DNA from: Dichetophora obliterata
Taxonomy: Eukaryota; Arthropoda; Insecta; Diptera; Sciomyzidae
Direction: 5' to 3'
Assembly: GCA_963920525.1 (NCBI GenBank)
Contig: OY986438.1
Span: forward strand, 50,321,288-50,385,287
Length of the DNA stretch: 64,000 nt
The notes beneath the pieces are model-generated. The model was not told the DNA's origin. It ran no database searches and was given only the letters and a program-made list of their open reading frames with translations. The position numbers and the translations under genes are program-made. This document shows positions 46,863-58,799 of the stretch, in pieces. Position 1 is the stretch's first letter. Every line of letters begins with the position of its first letter.

Positions 46863-47535
46863 CCCAGCAAAATTTTTGTTACAAATATGACATGCATTTT
46901 TAGGAACACTGCTTCCAAAAGACATTCTATTGATCCAATTGTGCTTCTTCTAAGCCTTATCAAGAAGTGCTTTCAAGAAGCATTATCATAAACCACTTCT
47001 CCAAGACATTCAAATAGCATTTAGCTTTAATTATTTTTTTGATGTATTTTTTTTTTAATTTTCAGTGGAATTTTTTCAAACCTCCAACAAAACGCAACCA
47101 CTTCCTACTTCAAACCCCAAAATGACGTGAAAATCGGGAAAAGGGATATTTTACGTGGATTTCTTTTAAACCCCCAACAAAACCCAAACACTTCTCATTT
47201 CCAACACTAAAATCGCAAGAAAATAGGGAGAAAGGACATTTTCCGTGGAATTTTTTAAGACCCCCCCAACCACAAAAACCATTTAATTCCATGGAATGAA
47301 TGCCTTCTTAAAGATCTCCTCAAAAACACCTACTATAATCCTTTCATTTAAGAGCTCAAAGAAATCTTCCATTGGAAAAAATTCTGGAAGCACTTTTAAA
47401 GAAGACTAAGGAAAGCATTCCTCCCAATGACATGCATATGTTAAAAGAATGCCTTCTGGGTATGAAAGTGGAAGGGATGGAATTCAAGATTTTCCCTTCC
47501 ACTTTACCATCTTTTGGAAGAATTTTTTTTGCTGA
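46863..47535. mobile_element. 673-bp insertion with CCCAGCAAAA ends and GGT duplication
   Basis: The orthologous-type position in the other repeat copy (4585-4598) reads continuously CGGCATGGTGTTGT on the complementary strand. Here it is split: CGGCATGGT, then CCCAGCAAAA ... TTTTTTTGCTGA, then GGTGTTGT. The ends are inverted (CCCAGCAAAATTTTTG against CTCAGCAAAAAAAATTC) and a 3-bp GGT is duplicated. The interior contains two to three copies of an approximately 85-bp unit (47050-47290). Non-autonomous DNA transposon; superfamily not assigned. Confidence 0.75.
47050..47290. repeat. short tandem units inside the 673-bp insertion
   Basis: GTGGAATTTTTT or GTGGATTTCTTT, then AAACCCCCAACAAAA, then a CACTTC block, then AAAATCG..GAAAA and GGGA.A..GGACATTT recur about every 85-95 bp, roughly two and a half times. 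In the minus strand frame 47110-47292 they give a repeated peptide (GGLKEIHVKYPFS, GGLKKFHGKCPFS), probably fortuitous. Confidence 0.6.
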
Positions 47536-48414
47536 GGTGTTGTAGGAAAACAAAAACTATTCAGCCGAATCATCTGAAATTTAAATATGCTATTGATAAC
47601 ATCAGTGGCTATCGCTGGAACTAGAATCAAAATTTTATTTAAAAAACATCGTACATTTTACACTTAATAATAACTGGTAAAAAACAAACTGTTTTAAGAA
47701 CTTAATTTTCAATAGCGCGTCATTCTGTCAATTTTTCATATCTTTTTTCGAATACACTAGAGCTTACCATGAAAGAAAAAAATTTTTTTAATATTTTCAT
47801 TTCCAATTCCATTTGAAATAAGGAAACAGTTAAAATTTTTTTTGTTTTTTCCAAAATTAAGGGTATCACCTCAAATTACTTTAATAACTCAGGGGGACAA
47901 AATTTTAATTTTTGGAATTTCCCAGCAATATTTGTATTACTTTCGACTAATCTTGGTGCGCTGATTTCATTATCATTATGTAATTTATCATCAATTACAA
48001 CAGTTTGAGCCCATGGGGAGGTCTTTTTTAAATAAGGTCTACTCTATAGTGCACTCATAGTGCTTAATAATATCTTTGGTTTTTATTTTTCAGATAAATA
48101 TAAAAGTCAAAATCTACAACACCGCCCATGCCTCTTTCTCTTGAGACAACCAGATCAACAATTTTTTATATTAAAAAAATATTTTTTTTTTATGATGAAT
48201 AAGTGTTACAATGTACCTTAAAAGTTTAAATATCGTTGTTCAATATTTTAACTTTTTAAAAAAATCCTGAAATTAAAAACCTTAAATTTTCGAGCGCTAG
48301 ACCACCGGTTTTGCCTTAAGTGCCTATGAACATTCATGTCTGAATTCGCAATTAAAATCGACACCTAAAACAACTTTTTTACTGTTTGGGTAGCTAATGC
48401 GCAATGCTTTTTAG

Positions 48415-49346
48415 TACATTTCCATGGCGAATTGAGCCTGAGTTGGGTTTTCGTCAAGTTGACAAAATGGCGTTTCCATCTCGATAGTGTTTCCATGCGC
48501 AACATTGGCCCCATTCAGCGGAAAATTTGCTACGTAGCTGTTCCACAACTTTCATGCTGAATGGCATGTATCATAATGCGCTTAAACAACATGCTCCCCG
48601 AGCGGTCGCCATCTTAGGTATCGAAAAAATTGTATGCTACTTTGGTTGAGCTGCTCTTTTTATTTTGACAGCTAAAAAAACATGGCTGCAAATTGTTAAT
48701 TGTTGCTGAAGTTGTACTGTGAAGTGAAAATAAATAATTATTAATTATTAGAAGATTATTCTATCATTCTTCAATAAAGCTGTTAATTAATGATTTCTTG
48801 TGTGAAACGAATGCACAATAGTATAAACAAATTTTAGATGTTAAAAAAACAACGAAGGGCAAACAGCTGTTTGCCGTTTGACGTTTTGCAAAAAAACCCC
48901 ATTCAGTAGAAAGTATCACTTTATGCTTCTTCACTACCTGAGCGCTTTTTCGGCAGGAATGCGGCCATTGAATCGAATTGGACTTCGGCCTTTCTATTCG
49001 CAATTTTTTCTTAGTAAATATAAGTGTGGGTTCAGAAAGTACAAAATTAACTAAACATTTTGAGTCTTTAATCAGTATTAGTTTCCGCTACTTGGTGTGC
49101 CTGCTGAATGGTTTGTTACATTTAATGTCAGCGCAGTGACAGAAATAAAATAAAATAACAAATAATCAATAAAACCCCGTTCAACAGTTGAGCAACTGTT
49201 TCATATTCTGAACGCATCGAATCTAACTCAGTTAAATCTAAGAACTTTCATGGAGTTTTGTGGATTTGACGAAATTCAACTCAACTCGCGTTTCCATGGT
49301 AAGTTAATCCCGAGTCAACCCCGACTTAACTCGCCATAGAAACGTA
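48415..49346 (-). mobile_element. MITE of the CTACGTTTCCATGG family, interrupted
   Basis: Ends read GTACATTTCCATGGCGA on the left and TCGCCATAGAAACGTA on the right, diverged copies of the terminal repeats at 3511-3977. The element is about double length because of the 458-bp insertion at 48508-48965. Confidence 0.75.
48508..48965. mobile_element. 458-bp insertion nested in the MITE, CATTG duplication
   Basis: The uninterrupted form at 3870-3900 corresponds, on the complementary strand, to CAACATTGAGTCGAGTTGGA. Here CAACATTG is followed by GCCCCATTC and ends with GGAATGCGGC, then CATTGAATCGAATTGGA resumes. CATTG is thus present on both sides (48503-48507 and 48966-48970), and the ends GCCCCATTC / GAATGCGGC are short inverted repeats. 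No coding capacity. Confidence 0.75.
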
Positions 49347-49504
49347 TTATTTGATAGATAATTGTGATCTGCTGCATTATAGCTTCACGCATTCACGCAT
49401 TCACAATAGAATATGTAGGATAGCTAATGCTCAATCTCTTTAATAAAGTCCTGCATCTACTGCAACAAAGCTTAAGTTAATACTTAATATTGAATGCTAA
49501 AATG

Positions 49505-49573
49505 AAGGGTTTTGGTGTAGTGGTTAGTGTGTAGAACTCTTGATCAAGAAGGTGTGAGATTGATTCTCACACA
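49505..49573 (+). repeat. tRNA-like segment, family B
   Basis: It reads TTGGTGTAGTGGTTAGTGTG, close to the start of tRNA-Asp/Glu/Gly-type genes, then AACTCTTGATCAAGAAGG (an anticodon-arm-like hairpin), then GTGAGATTGATTCTCAC with a pairing T stem. Partner of 3289-3357. Confidence 0.6.
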
Positions 49574-49740
49574 AAAGAAAATATTTTTAATTTTATATAC
49601 TCTTGTTGTAATAGACGCACGTAAAAACAACAACAATTCTAAGAAAAAAGTGTATTGAAAAAAGTGTCATTTTTCAGATTTCACTCAAGCAAATCACAAA
49701 ACGAGGCGTAAAAAGCTTCGCTTCAATAATATACCGTCGA

Positions 49741-50330
49741 CCGATTTTGGTTCCATTTTTTTCAAAGTTTTTTAAACAATAAAGTATCTATTTTGTGTTC
49801 TAAATGCCTCCACGTTTCCTTATGTTTATTTATATTTTTATCTTTTTTAATAGCAATAAATAGTAATAGCAATAATTAGACACATTATGTACATTAGTAC
49901 ATAACAATTAAAATGACAGTAGTTTCCTGTTTTTACTTAAATGTTGATAATTTGAAAGATTTTCTTTCAATGTCTCTAATTTTTCACCAAATAATATATA
50001 CAATATTAGCAATTTCTTGAGTGCGGTTTGTTGGAATAGGAAATTTCGGGTACTTTTTTGCTTAGAAGATTCGTGTCAATAAGTAATAATTTCAAAGTTT
50101 TGAGAAATATTGCTTCAAAGATTTCAATCACCATATAATTGAAAACCAGATTTTGTGAGTGAATAGTGACATATGCGTGAAACACAGCAACATTAATAAC
50201 TCAGTTTTGTTCAGAAGAAGAACAACACTTCGCACAACCACAAACCCTTGTAGAAGTTTAAAGTGTTGATCTTTTAAGTACTCCAACTGTTATACGACGC
50301 TTTGTCAAACTGACGAAAATTCATCTATAT
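49741..50330. other. spacer, nothing recognised
   Basis: AT-rich sequence with no supported feature. Confidence 0.4.
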
Positions 50331-51044
50331 ATGGTCATTCTTTTACAAACCGTACAGATTTGAACAAAAAATGACCGACCCATTTTTGATTTGCATGAAA
50401 ATTTTTTACGGGTTCTTTATCGAAAAAAAAGAAACACGTATTCGAGGGTATTTTTTTTTTTTGAAAATAGAGGGCGTTAAAAGTTTGAGATTTTCGTGAT
50501 TTTTGCCATGGAGACTAATTTTCAAAAATTCATAACTTCGGTTCTGTTTAAGCTAGAGACGACTTTTTTATTTCATTTTGAAGATAAAAAAAGGAATTTT
50601 AAGACAAAAATAGTGTATGAAATAGTTAAAAAAAAAATTATGAAACATTTTATATTGTTATACGCAATTTAAATTTTTAAATAAATTTTAACCAATCTTA
50701 CCCACCACTTAGCGTGTTTTAAACATAACCATCATATTCTACGTCAAATTTTACATTAAAAACAATTTTTTATCGATGGAGAAACGATTATTACTATTGC
50801 AAAAAAATTAAATAAACTCGCGCGGTACCTGACGTCTAGCTTAAACAGAACCGAAGTTATGAATTTTTTAAAATTTGTGTCCAAGGCAAAAATCACGAAA
50901 ATCTCAAACTTTTAACGCCCATAGAGGGCAAAAAAAATCGAACACGTGTCTCTTTTTTTCGATATAGAACCCGTAAAAAAAATTTCTTGCAAATCAAAAA
51001 TGTGGCGGTCAGAATGGTGTTCGGTTTGTAAAGGAATGACCCAT
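50331..51044. mobile_element. element with terminal inverted repeats over 200 bp
   Basis: The left arm (about 50331-50560) starts ATGGTCATTCTTTTACAAAC, and the right arm (about 50830-51044) ends GTTTGTAAAGGAATGACCCAT. Internal pairs include CATAACTTCGGTTCTGTTTA (about 50530) with its inverse near 50840, and GTTTGAGATTTTCGTGATTT with its inverse near 50895. The 270-bp centre is AT-rich and non-coding. Target duplication and superfamily were not resolved. Confidence 0.75.
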
Positions 51045-51299
51045 ATACCTCAGCAAAATAATTATATGTGCAACTCTTCAAATGCAATTCTAAGCAAACA
51101 TAACTTAATTTGTTTTTATATTATTTTTTTATTGAAATAGTATTAAGGAAGTATATGTAAAACAAGATATATCTTATTTAAAAAACTTCTTGTTATTAAA
51201 AAATTATAATGCAAAATATTTATGTGTGCAAAACCTATTTTTATTGATTTTATGGAATAAAATTTATATGTATATATATTTTTTATAAGAATATGTCTT

Positions 51300-52265
51300 C
51301 CTTTCTTATATATGACATGGTTAAGCGTGAACGACATGAAGTACATCAACGATCTGAGGATGGAGCCATCAATTTTCTGCCATTCATCTTAAATAACTGT
51401 TTTCAAATGCTTCATCGACTTGAACTGGCGCCCGTTTTTATAAACTTGGGCCAAAAGAATGCCCCACAGGTTTTCGATAGGATTCAAGTCATGACTAACA
51501 GCAGGTCACTACAGTACGGGTATATTTCAGATTTATTGAAAGTCATTTTTGACTCGGGAAGGATTTGTTGGTGCGTTTTCATGCTGAAAAGTCCAGTTAT
51601 CCTGATATTTGTAGCATGTGAACTCAATAAACACATCATCTAATAACTCAATTTACATTTATGCGTTCGATTTGCACGAAATAAATAACAGGGGAAACTT
51701 TCAAAGTATCTGAAACCGGCTGAAATCTTCAATGATCTCCACCCATGGTTTGTCGTGGCTATCGCAAATTGTGCCGGTATTTCTGGCAACCGTTGGGCCC
51801 GTCAAGGCTGAACCTTTTCTCATCACTAAATATGACATTCCCAAATTCTTTCTCACAAAATTTGTATTTTTCGGCATGTGCTAGACTGGCCGAAATGTAT
51901 CATGGTAGAAGCCTGGGTTGAGAGAAGGGCGATTCATGACTGACGTTGGCATTTTCATCCCAAATTTGTTGGATTCTGCTTGTAGTAACCTTTAGAACCA
52001 AATACGAAGCAATTTCACCACAACTCATCCCTTTCTGCACAGAAAACGTCGGATTCGTCTTTTGTGCCATAGGTCAATCACGGATTTTCTTTCACTGCTC
52101 TTGATTATAACATAGTTTCCAGGGTATTTTATAAAATTGGCTATGGTGTTTCGATAACGCTTTGTCTTAGCAGCTATAGCGCCTACTTTTATACCGGATT
52201 TATTTAAGCCTTTTATATTTTAACGATTTTCTTCAGATAAAGTGGTTCCACTTTACATTTTTATT
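51300..52265 (-). pseudogene. Tc3-like (Tc1/mariner) transposase remnant
   Basis: Reading the minus strand across stops gives a helix-turn-helix-like start (GTTLSEENR, KVGAIAAKTKRYRNTIANF near 52230-52150), SERKSVIDLWHKRR, HAEKYKFCEKEFGNVIFSDE followed by KRFSLDGPNG (about 51850), and HDLNPIENLWGIL near 51440. IFSDEK..LDGP and DLNPIENLWG are hallmark Tc1/Tc3 motifs, holding two of the catalytic acidic residues. Many stops and frameshifts are present. Terminal repeats were not identified. Confidence 0.85.
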
Positions 52266-52611
52266 GGAAAAATAAAATAACTCTAAAATGTGCTCATATT
52301 TTGTTTCAAAAATGTATTACCGCTATGTTTATGGGCTTTCTTACTAAGGTTATCAAAAAATTTCGTAATTTCTACTTTATAGCGGTTAACACACAAAAAC
52401 AGCAATTGTGCACATATAAATATTTTCTATTGCACAAGCGAGATTTCACACTATTTTCGACTAACGGTACTACGAATACGAGGAAGAGAAGAATTCTCTG
52501 TTCAACAAATAAACTACATTATTTAAAAAAATTTTGGCAAACTCAAAAAAATTGTGTTGTTACAAACTAGGGAGAAAAAAAAAATATTTGTGCACATATA
52601 AATACTTTACT

Positions 52612-53080
52612 AAGGTATAAAAATGAATCTACGTTTGTTTGTTTGTGTGTCCTGAATACATTTCTACACCGTTCGTCCGATCGCGATGAAACTTTCCAAA
52701 TTGGTTGTTCGCACTCATGTGCAGGTTTAAGTCATAGTACGGAAAGCGTTGGACAAGGGGCGTGGCACCTCCCATACGACCCAAATTTGAGATATCGACT
52801 AGCTTTTGAATTATAGTTCGCACAGCCATGGAATTTGGTATTCGACCACAATTTAGACGTTCCGTTTTATTGAAAACATTTTATGGGTGTTGAAAAAGGG
52901 GGCGTTGCACCTCCCATACAACCCAAATTTGCGATATCGAATTGCCTTGGAGTTATAGGTCGCACAGTCTCGGAATTCAGTATTCGAACTCAATTTACAA
53001 ATGCAGGTTCACTGATAGCATTCTATGGAAATTTGGCAACGGGGGAGTAGCAGCAACGTACCGGGTTTCAGCTAGTTAGT
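52612..53080 (+). repeat. short copy of the 31003-33410 repeat family
   Basis: It begins near TATAAAAATGAATCTACG, has CGATCGCGATGAAACTTTCC, two units of the 142-bp type (GGGGCGTGGCACCTCCCATA, GGAATTCAGTATTCGA) and ends ACCGGGTTTCAGCTAG next to T. The start and CTAG end resemble non-autonomous insect Helitrons; assignment tentative. Confidence 0.5.
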
Positions 53081-53605
53081 TAATAAAAAGGGCCTTATTC
53101 GATTAATTGTCAAAACTAACGAAACGTTAACAGAGATTTGGTCACAGTTTGATCACGCAAGACTACACTGAGAAAAACATTTAGTTTCATGAACTAAATG
53201 CATTGATTGGGCGCCTGTCTCACAATATTTATTCGCAATTAACAAATTTTGGAAAATATTACCAAGTATAGTGTAGCTAGTTGAACTCGTATATGTTGAG
53301 TCAAAGCAGCATTTTATTCGAATTGTTTTGGTTGGTGTAAATATATATTTCTTTGAAATTCATTATAATCCACTTTTATAGCTTTAGTAAAATTATTAAA
53401 GACTCAGTAATAATTACTAAATCAAATCTTGGGGAATCTATTGCCAGCAAAAATGTTAGTAATTGACTCAAATTTTGAAACATTCTATTAGATATAATGT
53501 ATGGTTCGTACGAAATATAATGTGTTCAGTCAAAACATGATTTGGTTATAATTAGCAAATCTCAGTTGAGATAATTGAGTGTATATAATTTGTAAATAGC
53601 TGTAA
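53081..53605. other. spacer, nothing recognised
   Basis: AT-rich, non-coding sequence up to the hAT target duplication. Confidence 0.4.
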
Positions 53606-53613
53606 GTAGAAAT

Positions 53614-54732
53614 CATAGCTGTTAAGTAATGACTTACGACGAGTAATCATTACTTATTTTATTCTTTTTTTCAAAAAAGTAAAATAATTGATTCAGTACG
53701 ATTCTTTTCTCTTTGGCTCAGCAATCAAGAGATTACGTTTACAAATAATCAAAAAACAATAACGATTACTTAAGATTACGCAAAATAATCAAAAAGAATC
53801 AAAAGTAATCAAAAAATAATCCGATTACTTTTCGAGATTATTTTTGATTCTTTTTTGATTATTTTAAGAATTTCAGTCTTAGGTACAAAAAATTTTGTTA
53901 AATTTTATTAAAAAAAAACAAAGTTATGTATTTCATTATAAAACGAAGTTATGTATTTCATTATAAAACAAGGCTTGACAAAAAACAAGAACGAGAGCAA
54001 TAATGTATTATAGTGCAACATAAACGAAACAAAAATACAACCTTTTTACTGTAAATTACTATTTGCCTTCATAAGCACTAATTTTTCAAAAGAAAAATCA
54101 GACAATGATTGCCGTCTTGGAATGATTACTATGCCAGCGAAAGAAAATAATCTTTCAACTGGCGCTGAGGACATTAAAGGCGTATAAAGAAATGGTTCCT
54201 TCAGCAAGCCATACTTTTGCCAAACCATTTCATCACTTGAATTGTCATTCAAGTAGCACAAGAGTTGGTGTGTCAACTGAGGTCACTGATCGGGCTTATC
54301 GGTGTCCTGTGAAGACCCAGTTGTCAATTTCATCATCTGCAAAATTTGTTTGCTGTTTCAAACAGGTAATTAGCGAGGTATTGAGCAGGAGAGAAAAGCT
54401 TGTATCTCATTTTATGCAAAAACACTAACAACAAAAAAACCTCACCCAACAGGTTTGCCTAGCATACTCACGGCATAAGGCCGAAATTCTTAAAATAGTC
54501 AAAAAAGAATCAAAAATAATCTTGATAAGTAATCGGTTTATTTTTTGATTACTTTTGATTCTTTTTGATTATTTTGCGTAATCTCAAGTAATCGTTATTC
54601 TTTTTTGATTATTTGTAATCGAAATCAATTACTAATCATAAACTTCTCCCTTAAGGATTATATAATCATTACAATTCTTTTTAAAAAGTAATCTAATTGA
54701 TTACTAATCGTAATCGCAATTTAACAGCTATG
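53614..54732 (-). mobile_element. internally deleted hAT element with ends and target duplication
   Basis: The ends CATAGCTGTTAA (53614) and TTAACAGCTATG (ends 54732) are perfect 12-bp inverted repeats. Flanking 8-mers are GTAGAAAT (53606-53613) and ATAGAAAT (54733-54740), matching in seven of eight bases. Extended inverted arms rich in AATAATCAAAAAGAATCAAA and its inverse fill 53700-53880 and 54485-54640. The centre keeps a piece of the transposase C-terminus (54046-54276). Size 1,119 bp, far shorter than an autonomous hAT. Confidence 0.88.
54046..54276 (-). pseudogene. hAT transposase C-terminal dimerisation fragment
   Basis: The last about 76 residues are preserved: EMVWQKYGLLKEPFLYTPLM, SSAPVERLFSFAGIVIIPRR, then SDFSFEKLVLMKANSNL and a stop. 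This is the hAT family dimerisation domain (the S.P.ER.FS.AG.....R..LS....E.L...N pattern). Nothing upstream of it belongs to the DDE domain, so it is a relic inside a deletion derivative. Confidence 0.88.
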
Positions 54733-54740
54733 ATAGAAAT

Positions 54741-55495
54741 AAGCGTGTTTATTTTGACAACAGAAAATATTCGTTGAGAAGCGCATCTACTGCGGAGCAT
54801 CCAACAACTCAGTCAATCTTTTGTTAATACCCCTTTTCCACACAATTTTTCTTGCCCACAAGTAGAAAATACAAAGGAAAGAAGAGCACAGCATCAAAGA
54901 CAGCACAGAAGGAAAACTTGCCAGTACAGATTTGCTGGCAAAAAAACCTTCCGTGGGGAAAATGGTTATAAGCTTCGTGTAACACAAGAAGTGTAGTTAT
55001 ATTCAGTTTAATAGAAGCATTAAATAAAAAATTAAAAAAATACCATTGTTAGTACATGGAAACTTTATATTTTTTATAGTAAATTTATATATATCTTAAC
55101 CTAACTGTAAGGGATCACAATTAAACGCTTTTAAATTTACAGGAGAAGCAAAAACAGTTTTTTTCAAGGGAGTCCCTACAAAACAAAGAAACAAACCAAT
55201 TTTTTTTTTTTTTATTTAAAGAGAAAGAAGATGAGTACAAAATTTTGATAGTGATTCATAGTCATCATCTCACTACGAATAGTTTTACATTAAAAAGTAA
55301 AAATGTTATTAGGGTGCGATATATTTCATGAATGAAATTCATATATCGCCCATTTCACATTGTTGTGTAATATCTCTTGCAATTACGAATAATAAACAAT
55401 TCCGATTGGGTTCAAATTTTTTTCTTGGATTGATTTATACATTAGAAAACCCAATCCGAAATTATAAATTTTTAGAATCACTTTATACCTTATCA
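54741..55495. other. spacer, nothing recognised
   Basis: AT-rich; an open frame at 54787-54987 (minus) has no recognisable features. Confidence 0.35.
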
Positions 55496-56185
55496 ATAGT
55501 GTCCGACCAAACCAGCATTTTGGACGAAACCGAATATTCGGCCATTTTATAATATTCGGCCGAAACCGAAACCGAAACCGAAATTGGTTATTAATATGAA
55601 AATTTAAGTTTTTACAAATAATTTTTTTATTAAAAGGAAATAAAAGTACTTTCATATACATAAGAAAGAAATTTATATAAAAAAAGAATTATTTGAATAT
55701 TGAAGTTTATAATAATTAATTGAAGTGTACTACACTAATAAATGAGATAATTTTTTTATTTTGTGTTTTATAACAAAAGCATTGCATACTTCATAACTTT
55801 AATACACACTCAAAATAGTATGCACCTACAGTGTATATTTTTATATAAATACAAAAAAAAAGTATTTTTAAAGGTTTAGTATTATAAAAATAGATATATT
55901 TCGTTTTCTTCTCCTTTATTCCACACACACAGAATTCGTTCGGAAGTTTAACTATCTATTTTTGGCTTCTATAACTATAAAACATTAATATTAATTGTAA
56001 TAGATATGATAAAATCAAAAATGATAGTATCGAACTCATAAAATTAACCAAAATGTTTTGTGTTAACACGAGAAATCAATTTATACACGAATTCTTAATT
56101 TTTGTTTTGTACAATGCGTTGTATATATTTTTATATTTGAATGTAAAAATCAGCCGTAACCGAAACCGAAACCGAATATTCGTAA
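55496..56185. repeat. CCGAAAC-rich repeat related to the 38608 element
   Basis: It starts AGTGTCCGACC (55498), the same end sequence as the right end of 38608-39463, followed by GAATATTCGGCC and ACCGAAACCGAAACCGAAA. A second AACCGAAACCGAAACCGAAT lies near 56158-56177 and ends the recognisable part. The opposite terminus and target duplication were not found. Confidence 0.5.
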
Positions 56186-58799
56186 ATTTGTATTCAACTT
56201 TTTTAGAAGGGTTTGAAATAATATTAGTTCATTTTCCAAGTGATCACATTTAAAAATTTTCTATGGTTTTTTTTTTATTAGGCTTTTGATCTGGCGTTAC
56301 GTTACTTAAATTTCCACCGTAGTTCAATTGGGTAATTAAGTAATAAGTTAAATAAGTATGTAATTTAGTAATTAAAACCCAAATTAATATATTGTCCTTT
56401 CTTTGCCTCAACCATTTTTTCATTTTTCCTAGCCAAAGACTTCCATTTTTAATAAAACAGAAAAGGTTACGTAACATTGACTAAACATTTATGAAAATGA
56501 AAAATTACATTTGTGAAACAGTGCAGACGATTTGATCTTCAAGGTAAATGAATTTATACACAAATTGCTTAAATTAATAATATTAAAATGTTTCTCTTAG
56601 ATAATACCATAAAATAATAAGTTTTTAATAAGTTTTACTTTTTTGGTCACGGTAGACTTCCTTCTGGAAATGCCCATATATAAGAATAGAGACATAGATT
56701 GGTTACATTCGAAGAATTGACGAACTTTCATGGTTTTATTAAGTTTAATTTGTATTTTAAAGCAATTCATACAACGATTAAAACCTTTACTGTGCGGATA
56801 TCGGGACATTGACATTACTATTGTATTTTTTTTCCTTGAATATTTACTCAACAATATGTGTTTTCAGATGCAGCCGATGCTCTCCAGCCAAAATATTTGG
56901 TCATTCATTCTGCTTGTTTAAATTTCAAAAGAATTTTGCTCTAAAGCTTTCTTAAATCGTTTGACATAATCACCGATTGCCATGCTGAATGGGTGGTAAT
57001 CGGCTGTTGATATATTAACACAACTCAACTGCACTCAGAAGCTGTACAATTGTATTGTATTATGACGTGCCGCTAGCGAATTTTGACTCTAGTCTGCGAA
57101 TTGATGTCTGCATTTTGAGTGTTTAGTATAAATGCCACGAGGAAACATCATGTTCGAGTCATTGCAATGGCAAGCGCTTAAGTCACAAACACAAAGATGT
57201 TAGCAGCATTTGTCAAATTGTAGCGAAAGTAAAAGAGCTTTAACGGATTTAAGATTTATTTAATGTCGGTTAATGTTTAATGTGCTTTAAAATTTTATGG
57301 ATACCAACTGAAAATCTTTTAAAGTGCTGACCCGTTATTGTTTGTCTGATACTAAACTGGTCTAATTATAGTGCTTGTAATAAATGTGTTTTCTTCTTGG
57401 AGTCCATTTGAATCTGCTTAAATTCGCGCAATTAAATGTTGTCTAATCATTCTAAAAGTTGTCCTTTAAAAGTAATATGCTATTATATTTATTATTTGCC
57501 AAAAATTTTATTTGCAATAAGCACTTCTCTCCCCAAACTATAATAGTAAAAGTTTGATTGCATAACTTTTGTCCAAAATGTTCTGTATGATATCCAAACT
57601 AAACAAAACAAGGCTGAGGTTATATAATTTTATGCTTGGCTGAATACCAAAAATCAAGTGCTCTGTCAAGTGATGCTCTAGTTAAAATATGTGGCATACG
57701 AAAATGGCCAATGATCTGAATGAGATTTCATGCACCATAGATGGCTAAGTATGCATTTATATTAATACTGAAGCATCAATTAAAGTATAGATTGCATATT
57801 TTAGCAAATATTTCCACAACATTAAACTTTTAAGAACACTGTTGTGACGGTAAAAAATTTTCAATACTTTGGTAGTTGAAGCAGTTTTTGTAAGTATTTT
57901 TGAGATAAAAAATAATTTTATTATCTAGGTTTGAAACAAATAGTTCTCTGAAATAACACTGTAGGTAAATTTTAAACCTTTTGAAAGACACAAAAAACGC
58001 CGAAACACTTAAACTTAATTTTCGGTCGCAGAATTTAATTTTTCCAAATCAATTCAAAATCTCGACATTCAGATTTTTGATATTTGATTTTCATTTGACC
58101 TTCACATAAAAAAACTTTTCAGTTTCTTAACAATTAATTGTATTGTCGTTTCAAAAATACCTCCAGCGTGAAAATCGAGTTAGCCTTGTTTAATCTATGA
58201 TCTTTATAAATTTAAGAAATTTCGCTTTTTTTATTCAAATTAGTGTTTTAATTCAAAAGTAGATTAAATTCTGAAAGTTTAAGTAAAATCGGTGGTGGTT
58301 AAAATTTTTGGTCTCCAAAAATAAACAAAATAAAGCTAAAAATGCTAAAAGCATATTATTTGCTCGTAAGCCATCGCAATTTTATCGTTTTAAATTTACA
58401 ACATTTTGGATATACTCCTTTTTTATTGATATTATTTGCTCGCAAGCCATTGAAATTTTGAAGTTTTAAATATTAAAAATTACAATATAATTTGGACTGA
58501 CTTTCTGAATTAGGTAACTAAAGCACCTTTATTTTTTTTATTATAATTTTAACAGTGTCACAGAGCTCATGAACACTTTTGAATATTTGGATTTGCTATT
58601 TGGTTTTGTTCTAAAATCTATACGGTCTATTTTTTTGTTGTTTGAAGAAAATATTATTTTTCTAGGCAGTAACTCATACAAATTCTTACGAATATATCGT
58701 TTCTTTATATAATCCTGTGTTTTTCTTTGAGTATAATCAATTGTTTTTATCCAAGCCACTCGCCTCTTGGCAACAGTATTTTGACAGTGTTACCAAAAA
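56186..58799. other. long spacer, no gene recognised
   Basis: AT-rich. Several short open frames lack domains or codon bias. Nothing could be supported as a gene or repeat. Confidence 0.4.

Larger units (their letters stand above)
45735..49740 (-). repeat. composite repeat, inverted copy
   Basis: This is a diverged reverse-complement copy of the repeat at 2850-6050. Landmarks: 49440-49740 matches 3135-3415; 47590-47700 matches about 4440-4560; 46370-46640 matches about 5010-5270; 45740-45975 matches about 5280-5500. A module matching 2860-3130 lies at 45985-46330, a different order from the first copy. Two insertions absent from the first copy are present (46863-47535 and 48508-48965). Confidence 0.85.

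Noticed and set aside
47110..47292. Gly/Lys repeat peptide GGLKEIHVKYPFS as a repeat protein
   Set aside because: Explained by the DNA-level 85-95 bp repeats inside the 673-bp insertion.
55328..55661. ORFs with RFRFRFRP-type repeats
   Set aside because: Produced by the CCGAAA simple repeat of the 55496-56185 element.
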